Under the pieces are notes generated by a model. That model was not told where the DNA came from, searched no databases, and was given only the letters and a program-made list of their open reading frames with translations. A DNA stretch of 64,000 bases, taken from contig NZ_CP081964.1 in assembly GCF_019844075.1 (NCBI RefSeq), positions 1,426,001 through 1,490,000 on the forward strand, in the 5' to 3' direction. This document shows, in pieces, positions 15,034 to 23,718 of this stretch. Each line of letters starts with the position of its first letter. Position 1 is the first letter of the stretch. Source of the DNA: Curtobacterium sp. TC1. Its GTDB lineage: Bacteria > Actinomycetota > Actinomycetes > Actinomycetales > Microbacteriaceae. Position numbers and translations under genes: made by a program.

Positions 15034-15909
15034 TCAGGCCGCTGCGGCCCAGCTGCCGAGCATGCGCAACGACTCCAGCGTCGTCGACCCCGGTGCGGCC
15101 CGGTAGGTGACGAGGCTCTTGTCGTCTTCTCCGGCGACGCGGAAGGTCTCGACGTGCAGGTCGAGCAGGCCGACCTCTGGGTGGCGCAGCTGCTGGACGC
15201 CGTGGCAGCGTTCCCGGATCTCGTGCCGGGCCCAGAGGCGTGCGAACGGGTCACTCCGCACGGCGAGCTCGCCGACGAGGGCCGAAAGGTGAGGATCGCT
15301 CGGGTGGAAGCCGGCGTCCACCCGGAGCTGCCCGACGACGTCGGCGGCCTTCTGGTCCCAGTCGACGAACAGGTCCCGGTAGGCCGGGTCGAGGAACACG
15401 AGCCGTGCCAGGTTCCGCTCCTCGCGCAGGTCGTGGAGCCCGCCGAACACGATCGACCCGAGTCCGTTCCAGGCCAGGATGTCCGACCGGCGGCCGATGA
15501 CCAGGGCCGGCACGTCGACGAGCACGTCCAGCAGCCCCTGCAGCGCTGGCCGGACCGCGGTGCGGCTGCAGGCTTCCCGGCGTGCTTCTCCTCGCGGGTT
15601 CGCGAGCCGGAAGAAGTGGTCGGTCTCCGCGTGGCTGAGGTGGAGTGCCTGCGCGAGCGCACCGACGCCCTCGTCGGACACACGACCGACGTCGCCCTGT
15701 TCGAGGCGCGTGTAGTAGGCCGGGGAGACACCGGCGAGCATCGCGACCTCCTCGCGACGCAGCCCCGGCACCCGCCGACGCCCGCCACCCGGTAGCCCGA
15801 CGTCGCCCGGTCGGATCCGAGCTCGCTTCGCAGCGAGGAAGCGGCCCAGCTCGCGACCTTCGTCCTCGTCCGCCGTCACCAGCGGCTCGGTCGAAGAGGA
15901 GGAGCTCAT
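15034..15909 (-). CDS. XRE-family regulator with MmyB-like ligand domain
   Basis: A 291-residue protein. Residues about 20-80 form a helix-turn-helix of the actinobacterial XRE type (RVPGLRREEVAMLAGVSPAYYTRLEQG), followed by an MmyB-like domain (residues about 105-280) with RSDILAWNGLGSIVFG and the conserved R-x-W-x-x-H segment (RLWARHEIRERCHG). MmyB domains are thought to bind fatty acids or similar ligands. It is divergent from a zinc alcohol dehydrogenase, the usual pairing for this family, and a 15-bp inverted repeat lies between them. Confidence 0.9.
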   Translation of the reverse strand: MSSSSSTEPLVTADEDEGRELGRFLAAKRARIRPGDVGLPGGGRRRVPGLRREEVAMLAGVSPAYYTRLEQGDVGRVSDEGVGALAQALHLSHAETDHFFRLANPRGEARREACSRTAVRPALQGLLDVLVDVPALVIGRRSDILAWNGLGSIVFGGLHDLREERNLARLVFLDPAYRDLFVDWDQKAADVVGQLRVDAGFHPSDPHLSALVGELAVRSDPFARLWARHEIRERCHGVQQLRHPEVGLLDLHVETFRVAGEDDKSLVTYRAAPGSTTLESLRMLGSWAAAA

Positions 15910-15944
15910 CAGCCCAGTATGTGGGTGATCGTTCCGGTTGTCCC

Positions 15945-15959
15945 ACCACTGCCAGTGGT
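15945..15959. promoter_or_regulatory. 15-bp inverted repeat, probable XRE/MmyB operator
   Basis: ACCACTG-C-CAGTGGT is a perfect 7-1-7 palindrome midway between the divergent regulator (15909) and alcohol dehydrogenase (16080) starts. Confidence 0.7.
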
Positions 15960-16079
15960 ACCCACGATGGACGTACGCAACAGGGGAGTCTGGCTCGGGC
16001 CGTCGTTCCGAGGGAGTGTTGAGGGGTTCGTGGGGCAGGACTGATCCTGCTCCGGCACCACCGTCGAGGAGAACCACCC

Positions 16080-17120
16080 ATGCCGATCGTCCCCGCCTAC
16101 GCCGCTGCCGCCGCCGGAGCGCTCTTGGAACCGTCGTCGGTCGAGCTCCGAGAACTCGGTGCGCACGACGTCCTCATCGACGTCCGCTTCACCGGTCTGT
16201 GCCACACCGACATCCACCTGACCCGCGACGAATGGGGCCCGGGCATGTACCCGATGGTCCCCGGGCACGAGATCGCCGACATCGTGGCCGCTGTCGGCTC
16301 TGCTGTCACGGCGCACCAGGTCGGCGACCGTGTCGGCGTGGGGTGCCTGGTCGACTCGTGCGGCGAGTGCGAGCGCTGTCTCGCGGGCCAGGAGCAGCAG
16401 TGCGTCCGTGGTGCCACCGACACGTACAACGCGATCGGTCGCGACGGGAAGCCGACGTACGGCGGGTACGCGAAGCAGGTCGTCGTCACCGAGGCCTTCG
16501 TGCTGCGGATCCCCGACGCGCTTCCCCTCGACGTCGCGGCACCGCTGCTCTGCGCGGGCATCACCACCTACTCGCCGCTGAAGCGCTGGAACGCCGGCCC
16601 CGGCAAGAAGGTCGCGGTCGTCGGACTCGGCGGCGTCGGCCACATGGCGGTGAAGATCGCCCACGCCATGGGCGCGGAGGTCACGGTGCTGTCCCAGACG
16701 CTCAGCAAGCGGGAGGACGGGTTGCGCCTCGGTGCGGCGGATTACCGTGCGACGTCGGACGCCGCGACCTTCACCGAACTCGCCGGCCGATTCGACCTCA
16801 TCCTGTCGACGGTGTCTGCCCCGATCGACCTCGGCGCGTACCTCGGTCTCCTGCACGCCGAGGGGACCATGGTCATGGTCGGCATCCCAGACGAGCCGCT
16901 GCCACTGCACGCGTTCTCCCTGATCGCCGGCAACCGGGCCCTGGCCGGCTCCATGATCGGCGGCATCGCCGAGACCCAGGAGATGCTCGACTTCTGCGCC
17001 GAGCACGGGCTGGGCGCGGAGATCGAGACCGTCGCCGCGACGGACATCAACGACTCGTACACGCGGATGCTCAGGAGCGACGTCCGGTACCGGTTTGTCC
17101 TCGACGCCAGCACGATCTGA
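16080..17120 (+). CDS. zinc-dependent alcohol dehydrogenase, CAD/YahK type
   Basis: A 346-residue NAD(P)-dependent dehydrogenase. The catalytic zinc ligands are Cys41 (GLCHTDIH), His63-Glu64 (PGHEI) and Cys158. The structural zinc site is Cys94, 97, 100 and 108 (CGECERC...QC), and the cofactor motif is GLGGVG (182-187). Length and motifs match the cinnamyl-alcohol-dehydrogenase group, which reduces a wide range of aldehydes, usually with NADPH. The GAGGAG ribosome site is about 12 bases before the ATG. It is divergent from the XRE/MmyB regulator, which likely controls it. Confidence 0.9.
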   Translation: MPIVPAYAAAAAGALLEPSSVELRELGAHDVLIDVRFTGLCHTDIHLTRDEWGPGMYPMVPGHEIADIVAAVGSAVTAHQVGDRVGVGCLVDSCGECERCLAGQEQQCVRGATDTYNAIGRDGKPTYGGYAKQVVVTEAFVLRIPDALPLDVAAPLLCAGITTYSPLKRWNAGPGKKVAVVGLGGVGHMAVKIAHAMGAEVTVLSQTLSKREDGLRLGAADYRATSDAATFTELAGRFDLILSTVSAPIDLGAYLGLLHAEGTMVMVGIPDEPLPLHAFSLIAGNRALAGSMIGGIAETQEMLDFCAEHGLGAEIETVAATDINDSYTRMLRSDVRYRFVLDASTI

Positions 17121-17163
17121 CGCCGAGTCGGCCGGCTCCCGATCGCCGCCGAGGTCGCTCGGG

Positions 17164-17724
17164 TCAGGAGCGGACGGTGCGGAGTGCGCCGGCCCAGAGT
17201 TCGAGCTGGTCGAAGAGGTCTGCGGCCTGCTCTGCGTGCTCGGGGCCGGGGGTGAAGACGCGGTCGGGGAAGTCGCTGGGCAGGGCGAAGCGGACCTGGT
17301 TGCGGATGTCGGCCATCTGTAGTTCGCCGGCGACGCCGCGGAGGTGCTCGACGGCGCGGACGCCGTAGCTGGTGCCGTAGCTGACGAACCCGACGGCCTT
17401 GTTGTTCCACTCGGCGTAGACGTAGTCGAGCGCGTTCAGCAGTGCGGGGGAGGTGCTGTGGTTGTACTCGGGGGTGACGAACACGAACCCGTCGAACCGG
17501 GCGACGGTCGCTGCCCAGTCCTTGGTGTGCTGTTGCTCGTACTTGCCCACCAGAGCGGGGATGGCTTCGTCGAGCAGAGGCAGGCCCGTGTCCTCGAGAT
17601 CGATGATCTCGTACGTCGCGGCCTCTCGACCGGAGGCCTGTTCGTGCACCCAAGCGGCGACGGCGGTGCCGTTGCGGCCGGGGCGGGTGCTGCCGACGAT
17701 GATCGCGATGTTCAAGGGAGCCAT
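17164..17724 (-). CDS. NADPH-dependent FMN reductase
   Basis: A 186-residue flavodoxin-like protein with the FMN phosphate loop GSTRPGRNG (residues 11-19) and the PEYNHSTSPALLNALDYVY motif that closes over the flavin. It belongs to the NADPH:FMN/quinone reductase group and probably reduces flavin or quinones in the cytoplasm. It lies 90 bases after the SDR gene on the same strand, but a terminator hairpin separates them, so it may use its own promoter. It converges on the alcohol dehydrogenase. Confidence 0.9.
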   Translation of the reverse strand: MAPLNIAIIVGSTRPGRNGTAVAAWVHEQASGREAATYEIIDLEDTGLPLLDEAIPALVGKYEQQHTKDWAATVARFDGFVFVTPEYNHSTSPALLNALDYVYAEWNNKAVGFVSYGTSYGVRAVEHLRGVAGELQMADIRNQVRFALPSDFPDRVFTPGPEHAEQAADLFDQLELWAGALRTVRS

Positions 17725-17765
17725 GAGGGGCCGCTTTCTCGGAGACGTGCTGCGTGGACGGAAAC

Positions 17766-17805
17766 GGGAGGAGGGGTCGGCTGGTGGTGACCGGCCCCTC
17801 CTCCC
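17766..17805 (-). terminator. hairpin terminator of the SDR gene
   Basis: GGGAGGAGGGG (17766-17776) and CCCCTCCTCCC (17795-17805) pair perfectly over 11 bp, starting 10 bases past the stop of the reverse-strand SDR gene. Confidence 0.75.
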
Positions 17806-17814
17806 AGTGGGGTG

Positions 17815-18633
17815 TTACTTGCCCTCGGCCTCGCGGGAGACGGGAGCCCACTCGGCCCACTCCGCCAGGCGCTGCTGGTAGATGTGCGGCGCGATCTGGG
17901 TGGGCCGCTCGCCGAAGAACACCCGGAGCGGCGCCTTCTCGGCATCGACCACCTTGAGGATCGCGGACCCGAACCCGACCGGCTCGGGGCTGGCGGTGCC
18001 GGACATCTGCTCGGCCATGGCGTCGTGCAGCGGCTGGTACTGCGGCAGCGTGTCGGCGAACACGGCGGAGCTGCCGGCCCAGTCGGTGTTGAACCCGCCG
18101 GGCTCGACGAGGGTCACCTTGATGCCGAAGCCGGCGACTTCCTGCGAGAGCGACTCGGTGAGACCTTCCAGGGCCCACTTCGAGGCGTGGTAGCCGCCGA
18201 GGCTCGGGAACGCGGCGACGCCGCCGATGGTGGAGATCTGGATGATGTGGCCCGAGCCCTGCTCGCGGAGGATCGGCAGGACGGCCTGGGTGACGTGGAG
18301 GACGCCGAACAGGTTCGTCTCGAGCTGGTCGCGGAGCTGCTGCTCGGTGATCTCCTCGACGGTGCCGAAGAGGCCGTAGCCGGCGTTGTTGATGACGACG
18401 TCGAGCGATCCGAACGTCTCGTGCGCGGCCTGCACGGCGGCGGCGACCTGGTCGCGGTCGGTGACGTCGAGCTGGAGGGGGAGCACGGCGTCGCCGTACT
18501 GCTCGACCAGGTCGTTCAGGGTGTCGGTGTTGCGGGCGGTGGCGGCGACCTTGTCTCCGCGCTGGAGCGCGGCGAGCACGAATTCTCGGCCGAAGCCCTT
18601 CGAGGCTCCCGTGACGAACCAGACCTTGCTCAT
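17815..18633 (-). CDS. short-chain dehydrogenase/reductase
   Basis: A 272-residue classical SDR: cofactor motif TGASKGFG (residues 8-15), NNAG, catalytic Ser in QISTIGG, and YHASK with the Tyr-Lys pair, followed by VEPGGFNTDW. The Arg in ATARN after strand 2 suggests NADPH. Length and the tail fit the oxidoreductases of the 'SDR family NAD(P)-dependent, DltE-like' set often found beside TetR genes. A TetR gene is divergent and a perfect palindrome sits between them. Confidence 0.9.
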   Translation of the reverse strand: MSKVWFVTGASKGFGREFVLAALQRGDKVAATARNTDTLNDLVEQYGDAVLPLQLDVTDRDQVAAAVQAAHETFGSLDVVINNAGYGLFGTVEEITEQQLRDQLETNLFGVLHVTQAVLPILREQGSGHIIQISTIGGVAAFPSLGGYHASKWALEGLTESLSQEVAGFGIKVTLVEPGGFNTDWAGSSAVFADTLPQYQPLHDAMAEQMSGTASPEPVGFGSAILKVVDAEKAPLRVFFGERPTQIAPHIYQQRLAEWAEWAPVSREAEGK

Positions 18634-18689
18634 GGTGCTCCTTCGATCGATGGCGTCTCAGTGACGATTGGTAGACCCTACGCCGTAAG

Positions 18690-18704
18690 TGACACCCGGT
18701 GTCA
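18690..18704. promoter_or_regulatory. TetR operator palindrome
   Basis: TGACACC-C-GGTGTCA is a perfect 7-1-7 inverted repeat between the divergent SDR (18633) and TetR (18734) starts. TGACAC-type half-sites are common for this TetR group. Confidence 0.8.
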
Positions 18705-18733
18705 AGTCCGCCTCCTGGGGTTATGCTGAGGGT

Positions 18734-19348
18734 ATGAGCGAGCCCCGTCCGGTCACGATGCGCGAGCGCACTCGTCGGATCGCGCAGACCGAGTTGACCG
18801 TCGTTGCGCAGGATCTCTTCCTCGAGCACGGGTACGAGGAGACGACCGTCGACCAGATCGCGGCGGCCGCGGGCATGTCGAAGCGCACGTTCTTCCGGTA
18901 CTTCCCGTCGAAGGACGCCCTCGTGATCGGCAAGTACGACCTCTTCGGCGACCGGATGGCCGAAGCGCTCGATCAGCGCCCCGCCGACGAGCCGGTGTGG
19001 GAGTCCCTGCGGCGGGTGTTCGACATCACCCTCGACTACGTCCAGGACGAGCACCAGCGCGCCCGGAACGATGCCATGGAAGCGATCGTGCGGAGCACCC
19101 CGCAGCTCTCCGCCGGCTACCTCGAGAAGATGCAGCGGATCCAGCAGCTGCTCATCGGACGTGTCGCGAACCGGATCGGTTCGGACGAGTCCGATGACGG
19201 AGATCCGCGAGCATCCGCCATCGTCGGAGCAGCGTTCGCGTGCATGCAGGCCGCTCGTGCGAGCTGGTTCGCTTCCGACCAGTCCGTGCCGTTCGACCAG
19301 GTGCTGGACAGGGCCATGGGCGCGCTCGCCGTCCAGGAGCGCCGTTGA
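18734..19348 (+). CDS. TetR/AcrR-family transcriptional regulator
   Basis: A 204-residue TetR protein with DNA-binding region at residues about 12-58 (TELTVVAQDLFLEHGYEETTVDQIAAAAGMSKRTFFRYFPSKDAL), an excellent match to the family pattern. The C-terminal ligand domain is helical. The ATG at 18734 is close behind the promoter; the longer frame upstream would run through the operator. It most likely represses itself and the divergent SDR through TGACACCCGGTGTCA. Confidence 0.9.
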   Translation: MSEPRPVTMRERTRRIAQTELTVVAQDLFLEHGYEETTVDQIAAAAGMSKRTFFRYFPSKDALVIGKYDLFGDRMAEALDQRPADEPVWESLRRVFDITLDYVQDEHQRARNDAMEAIVRSTPQLSAGYLEKMQRIQQLLIGRVANRIGSDESDDGDPRASAIVGAAFACMQAARASWFASDQSVPFDQVLDRAMGALAVQERR

Positions 19349-19527
19349 CCGCGACCCGGCAGGCCGTTCGTACCCGGGGTCGGTGATCCGCACGAGCATC
19401 CAGCGGGGAGTCACCGTGGCACCAGGTGTGTTCGCATCCCCGGGCCGTACGGTGGTGTCACGCGGTCTTCGACTGCTGGAGCAGGGCACGACCGGCCACT
19501 TCTGATCACAGCATCTGGAGTGACCCC

Positions 19528-20241
19528 GTGGGCGCCGATCGCGAACGACGACTGTTGCAGACGATCATCGCGCTGGTCGGCAGTGCCACCAGCTCCGAGG
19601 ACCTCAGCAAGCGACTGCAGCACCTGGTGGACGAGTCGGCGGCGTTGTTCGACGTCCACGCTGCCGGGCTGATGCTGTTCGGCTCGGACCACCGGTTGCA
19701 GATCACCGCCTCAGTGGGGCACCACAGCGGAATGCTCGAGCTCCTGCAGCTCGAAGTCGGCGACGGGCCCTGTCTCGAGGCAGCGCGGACCGGGAGCGTG
19801 GTCTCGATCCCCGACGTCCGACTGGCCGAGCCGCGATGGCCGCACTTCTGCCGGGCTGCGGCTGACGCCGGGTACACGGCCGTCCACTCGATCCCGCTGC
19901 GGCTCCGGACGACCGTCATCGGATCGCTCAACCTGTTCGGCGAGTCCGCCGGCGCGTTCGACGAGGACGACCTCATCGCTGCGCGGGCACTGGCCGACAT
20001 CGCAGCGGTCTCGCTCATGCAGCAGCGCACCATCGACGACGCGGTGGCGACGCAAGGGCAGCTGCAAGCAGCACTCGACAGCCGTACGGTCATCGAGCAG
20101 GCGAAGGGGTGGATCGCGAACCGGAACGGGGTGGACACCGCGACTGCGTTCTCCCTGCTGCGCGACCACGCGCGGCGGAATCAACTCCCGATCGGCGAGG
20201 TCGCCCTCGCCGTCCTCGCCGGACGGACCACCCTCGGCTAG
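19528..20241 (+). CDS. GAF and ANTAR domain protein, RNA-binding antiterminator
   Basis: A 237-residue cytoplasmic protein. A GAF sensor domain covers residues about 10-160 (GDGPCLEAARTGSVVSIPDVR is the typical GAF core) and a C-terminal ANTAR domain covers about 175-232 (QAALDSRTVIEQAKGWIA...SLLRDHARRNQLPI). ANTAR domains bind paired stem-loops in mRNA and prevent termination. The GTG at 19528 has a GGAG ribosome site 8 bases upstream. Its last four bases overlap the end of the convergent gene, both stops being formed by CTAG. The signal sensed is unknown. Confidence 0.9.
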   Translation: MGADRERRLLQTIIALVGSATSSEDLSKRLQHLVDESAALFDVHAAGLMLFGSDHRLQITASVGHHSGMLELLQLEVGDGPCLEAARTGSVVSIPDVRLAEPRWPHFCRAAADAGYTAVHSIPLRLRTTVIGSLNLFGESAGAFDEDDLIAARALADIAAVSLMQQRTIDDAVATQGQLQAALDSRTVIEQAKGWIANRNGVDTATAFSLLRDHARRNQLPIGEVALAVLAGRTTLG

Positions 20242-21242
20242 TTGTCCTCGGCCACGGCCACGGACGTCTCCGGCACCGCCCCACCCCAGCCGTTGAACCC
20301 GCCGAACACGACCCGCACCGGGACGGCCTGCGCCCGGTCGGTCACGTACCGGTACACGCCGCCCGGACGGCCGAGCCACAGCACGCGCGCCGGCGTCGCG
20401 GTCGTCGCCGTCGTCCGGAGCTCGACCACGTACTGCCCGGAGGGGATCTGGAACTGCGCCGTCTGCTCGCTGTCGAGCAGCGTCGAGAACCGGGTCGAGA
20501 ACGACGCGCCGGTCGTCGTGTTCGTCACCGTGACGCTCGCGCCACTCAGCTGCGCGGACGGGGCGAGGGACGCAGAGGCCGCGGAGACGACCAGGTCGTA
20601 GTCGCTGTGCGCGTAGTGCTGCGACAACGTCACCTGCGACGCCGGGAGGGTCCCGCGCTGCTGGTGGACCCGGGTCTTCCAGACGGCGGGCGACGCCGTG
20701 CCGCTGGCGTACGCCTCGATGCGGTACTTCCCGGTGCTCAACCCGACGAACCGGTACTGGCCCGCGCTGTCCGAGGTCGTCCGGAACACCTGCGAGGTGT
20801 CCTCGTTCCAGGCGTACATCAACCGTCCAGCAGCGGGACCCGAGGGGCCGACCACCCCGCCCTGCACGGTGGCGCCGCGCACGAGCGGCACGGTGACCGC
20901 GACCGTCGTGCCACCGCGGACCGCGATGTCCGAGCGGAGTCCGGGGGCGTAGGTCTGCGTTCCGCGCGGCGGGAGTTGCCGTGTGGTGACCGTCACGGTG
21001 TCCGGGGCGGGGATGCCGGTGAACGTCGCGGTGCCGTCGGCATCGGTGGTGGCGGTCCCGACGACGGCGTCGACGCCGATCGCACCGAGTTCGACGTCCG
21101 CCAACCTGATCGGGGTGCCGTCCGGCGCCGCGAGTTGCACAGCGATCGTCCCCGACCCGGCCGCGGCCGCTGGCGGTGCCAGGCCGACCATCGCAGCTGC
21201 GGCAAGCGCCACGACCAGTGTCGTTCCCGTGATCAGTCGCAT
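20238..21242 (-). CDS. secreted protein with carboxypeptidase-regulatory-like repeats
   Basis: A 334-residue exported protein: signal peptide (residues 1-28, cleavage near PPAAAAGSG), then several Ig-like/beta-sandwich modules. The module at about 30-90 (GTIAVQLAAPDGTPIRLADVELG...TTDADGTATFTGIPA) and a second at about 120-200 (VQGGVVGPSG...TTSDSAGQYRFVGLSTGKYRIEA) carry the D-x-x-G-x-Y/F-x-F signature of carboxypeptidase D regulatory-like domains. There is no anchor, so it is probably released or held by binding. A cell-surface or carbohydrate-binding role is inferred only. Confidence 0.75.
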   Translation of the reverse strand: MRLITGTTLVVALAAAAMVGLAPPAAAAGSGTIAVQLAAPDGTPIRLADVELGAIGVDAVVGTATTDADGTATFTGIPAPDTVTVTTRQLPPRGTQTYAPGLRSDIAVRGGTTVAVTVPLVRGATVQGGVVGPSGPAAGRLMYAWNEDTSQVFRTTSDSAGQYRFVGLSTGKYRIEAYASGTASPAVWKTRVHQQRGTLPASQVTLSQHYAHSDYDLVVSAASASLAPSAQLSGASVTVTNTTTGASFSTRFSTLLDSEQTAQFQIPSGQYVVELRTTATTATPARVLWLGRPGGVYRYVTDRAQAVPVRVVFGGFNGWGGAVPETSVAVAEDN

Positions 21243-21507
21243 CGCGTTCCCCGCCCACCAGTCGTACCTTGCGGGGGACTGTACGCGTCTGGCGGGCGGT
21301 GGGGAAGAACGGCGTCCCGGTTGTGCACCAGGGATGTCGGCGTTCAGTACCTCGTCTCCGCGGCTTCTCGCACAGTGCGGTGCGCGCTCCGCAGCGTCGC
21401 GTGCACTACTGTCGTCGGCAGAGGGAAAAAGCCCGCGCTGCTCCGGCAGGCGGGACCGCACACGCGTCTCACGGGAGTCGCCACTTCTTCATCGAAGGAG
21501 TGTGCCC

Positions 21508-22536
21508 GTGTCCGACACCATTGCCCGCCCGCCGTTCGACCCCGAACTCGCGACCTTCCTGACGGCGCTCGAGGCCCGCGGTCCGTTCACCCTCACCGCA
21601 GAGATGCTGCCCCGTATGCGACAGCTCGACGTGCCCGAGGAAGTCGTCGACGAGCGCCTGCGTTCCCGCGGGTACCAGCGGCGGAGCGTCACCGTTCCGG
21701 GGCACCTCGGCGACCCGATCGACCTCGCGATCATCGACCGTGTCGAGCGCACCGGAACGACCGCGGCCGTCTTCTCGATCCACGGCGGGGGCATGGTGTT
21801 CGGTCACCACCTCGGGAACCTCGACTCGTTCGACGACTGGCTGCTCGACCACGACGTGGTCCTCGTCAGCGTCGACTACCGCCTCGCACCCGAGTACCCC
21901 GATCCGTACCCGGTGGAGGACTGCTACGCCGGTCTCGTCTGGGTGGCGGCCCACGCCGACGAGCTCGGCATCGACCCGGCACGGATCGTCATCGCGGGGC
22001 AGAGCGCCGGCGGCGGACTCGCCGTGGGGACGGCCCTGCTCGCCCGTGACCGGCGGGGTCCCGACCTGATGGCGCAGATCCTGGTGTCACCCATGCTCGA
22101 CGACCGTGACGACACCGTCTCGACCCAGCAGATCGACGGTGTCGGGGTCGCCGACCGCCAGATGAACCGTTTCGCGTGGGATGCATACCTCGGACCACGC
22201 CGCGCCACCCCTGACGTCTCGGAGTACGCCGCTCCGGCTCGTGCTGCAGACCTGTCGGCGCTGCCGCGTACCTACATCGACTGCGGCAGTGCCGAGGTCT
22301 TCCGCGACGAGGACGTCGCCTTCGCGAGCCGCCTCTGGGCAGCGGGGGTCGACGCGGAGCTCCACGTCTGGCCCGGTGCCTTCCACGGGTTCACGAGCAT
22401 GATGCCCGACGCCGCGATCTCGAGGACCGCGACCGCGGCCCTCGCGGACTGGACCCGACGACTGCTCGGCGATCCTTCGCCGATCGGACGCGCAGCCGGG
22501 CTCCAGCACGGGACCGCGGACGACGTGTCTCGGTAG
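21508..22536 (+). CDS. alpha/beta hydrolase fold-3 esterase, HSL family
   Basis: A 342-residue hormone-sensitive-lipase-type esterase with HGGG (residues 92-95), the nucleophile in AGQSAGGG (Ser166), an acid in a C-terminal Asp/Glu (SAEVFRDED region) and the catalytic His in GAFHGF. These enzymes hydrolyse short acyl esters in the cytoplasm. The GTG at 21508 has a GAAGGAG ribosome site. The frame extends upstream over a secreted-protein gene on the other strand, which is not coding. A repeat-family hairpin follows its stop. Confidence 0.9.
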   Translation: MSDTIARPPFDPELATFLTALEARGPFTLTAEMLPRMRQLDVPEEVVDERLRSRGYQRRSVTVPGHLGDPIDLAIIDRVERTGTTAAVFSIHGGGMVFGHHLGNLDSFDDWLLDHDVVLVSVDYRLAPEYPDPYPVEDCYAGLVWVAAHADELGIDPARIVIAGQSAGGGLAVGTALLARDRRGPDLMAQILVSPMLDDRDDTVSTQQIDGVGVADRQMNRFAWDAYLGPRRATPDVSEYAAPARAADLSALPRTYIDCGSAEVFRDEDVAFASRLWAAGVDAELHVWPGAFHGFTSMMPDAAISRTATAALADWTRRLLGDPSPIGRAAGLQHGTADDVSR

Positions 22537-22549
22537 ACGCCCCACGAGC

Positions 22550-22593
22550 GGGACGGGAGGCCCGGTGCTGTCTGGCACCGCGCCTCCCGTCCC
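22550..22593. repeat. palindromic repeat R2, bidirectional terminator
   Basis: GGGACGGGAGGC (22550-22561) and GCCTCCCGTCCC (22582-22593) form a 12-bp stem between the convergent esterase and acetyltransferase genes. Confidence 0.85.
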
Positions 22594-22612
22594 TGCCGGT
22601 GTCACCAGGCGA

Positions 22613-23083
22613 TCAGCGGACGAGCCGGACGGTCGTCCCGATCGGGCCGAAGCTCGACGTCGCGCCGTCGGCGGCGAAGCCGTTCCGGCGGTAGAACGAG
22701 TGCGCTCGCGGGTTGTCGGCCGCGACCCAGAGCGACGCCGGACGGCCCCCGAGGACGGCGTCCAGGAGTGCCTGGCCAGCACCGCTCCCGTGAGCGCGGG
22801 CCAGCACGTAGAGCATGGTGAGCTCTTCCGGCCGGACCGCATCGGGCTCGGTCACGACCTGTGCTGCGGCGAAGCCGATGATCCCGCTCTCGTCCTCGGC
22901 GATCAGGGTCGCGAAGGTCTCGTGTTCCAGGTTCGATCGCCACATCGTGATCCGTCGCTCGACGTCGAACCACGGATTGGTGGCCGGGTCGTCCACGAAC
23001 CGGCCGTAGGTCTCACGCCAGGACGTGGTGTGGACGTGGGCGATGGACTCCGCGTCGTCGACGGTCGCGTGCCGGATCATCAT
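22613..23083 (-). CDS. GNAT-family N-acetyltransferase
   Basis: A 156-residue GNAT protein. Typical features are IRHATVDDAESIAHVHTTSWRE at the start, the acetyl-CoA region with LYVLARAHGSGAGQALLDAVL (R/Q-x-x-G-x-G/A version) at about 91-111, and NPRAHSFYRRNGF near the C-terminus. The substrate is unknown. The start may be either of two adjacent ATG codons. It begins 10 bases after the lipoprotein gene ends, so the two form an operon. Confidence 0.85.
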   Translation of the reverse strand: MMIRHATVDDAESIAHVHTTSWRETYGRFVDDPATNPWFDVERRITMWRSNLEHETFATLIAEDESGIIGFAAAQVVTEPDAVRPEELTMLYVLARAHGSGAGQALLDAVLGGRPASLWVAADNPRAHSFYRRNGFAADGATSSFGPIGTTVRLVR

Positions 23084-23093
23084 GATGCCCGCC

Positions 23094-23591
23094 TCACGCC
23101 GCACTCCGCAGGTCCTGCACGTCCCCGTCGGAGCACTTCGAGACCCCGGTGATGCTGTACCGCTGCGGGTACGCGTTGAAGCCGATCGAGGTGACCGTGC
23201 CGCCGACACCCCGGATGCCGGTGAGCGGGTCCGAGCCGCCGCTCTCGAACCGCTCCGTCGTGATGCCCTTCGCCTGCCAGAGCTCCTCGACCGCACGGAT
23301 GTCAGCCGCGTCGGTGCCGTCGGTGCCGCTGCGCTCCAGGACGTACACGAAGCGGGCGCCGTCTCCACCGCCCGACCGGGTGCAGACCTCGGCGGCAGGG
23401 CCGCGGTACACGGTCCAGTCACCGCCGACGGCGTCGGCGGATTCCTCGACGATGCTGACGATCGACTGCTTCGCTTCGGACGGATCCGCCGCCTTGCTCC
23501 CGAGAGCGTTGCTGCAACCGGCAGCGCTCAGGGCCGCCGTCAGGATGACGGCGGCACCGACGCCGGCGCGGCCAGGGATTCGTGCGTTCAC
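23094..23591 (-). CDS. lipoprotein of unknown function
   Basis: A 165-residue lipoprotein: GTG start, basic N-terminus, hydrophobic core and a lipobox LSAAGC (Cys26). The mature part is a small alpha/beta domain with two Cys (EVCTRS, SKCSDGD) that may pair outside the cell. It resembles the many small DUF-type lipoproteins of Microbacteriaceae, such as the one at 37346-37849. Co-transcribed with the GNAT gene downstream. Confidence 0.7.
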   Translation of the reverse strand: MNARIPGRAGVGAAVILTAALSAAGCSNALGSKAADPSEAKQSIVSIVEESADAVGGDWTVYRGPAAEVCTRSGGGDGARFVYVLERSGTDGTDAADIRAVEELWQAKGITTERFESGGSDPLTGIRGVGGTVTSIGFNAYPQRYSITGVSKCSDGDVQDLRSAA

Positions 23592-23620
23592 GTCTTCAGT
23601 GTCCACTGTCGGGGCGATGA

Positions 23621-23663
23621 GGGCCGGGAGGCACGGTGCCAGCTGGCACCCCGCCTCCCGTCC
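23621..23663. repeat. palindromic repeat R3
   Basis: GGGCCGGGAGGC (23621-23632) and GCCTCCCGTCC (23653-23663) with an inner TGCCAGCTGGCA. The arms carry mismatches, so this is a partly decayed copy. It follows the 3' end of the reverse-strand SDR by 56 bases. Confidence 0.8.
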
Positions 23664-23718
23664 GTCTCGGGGTCGCGTCTCGAGCCCGGTCCACGCGCGC
23701 AGGAGCGCGTCGACGCGG

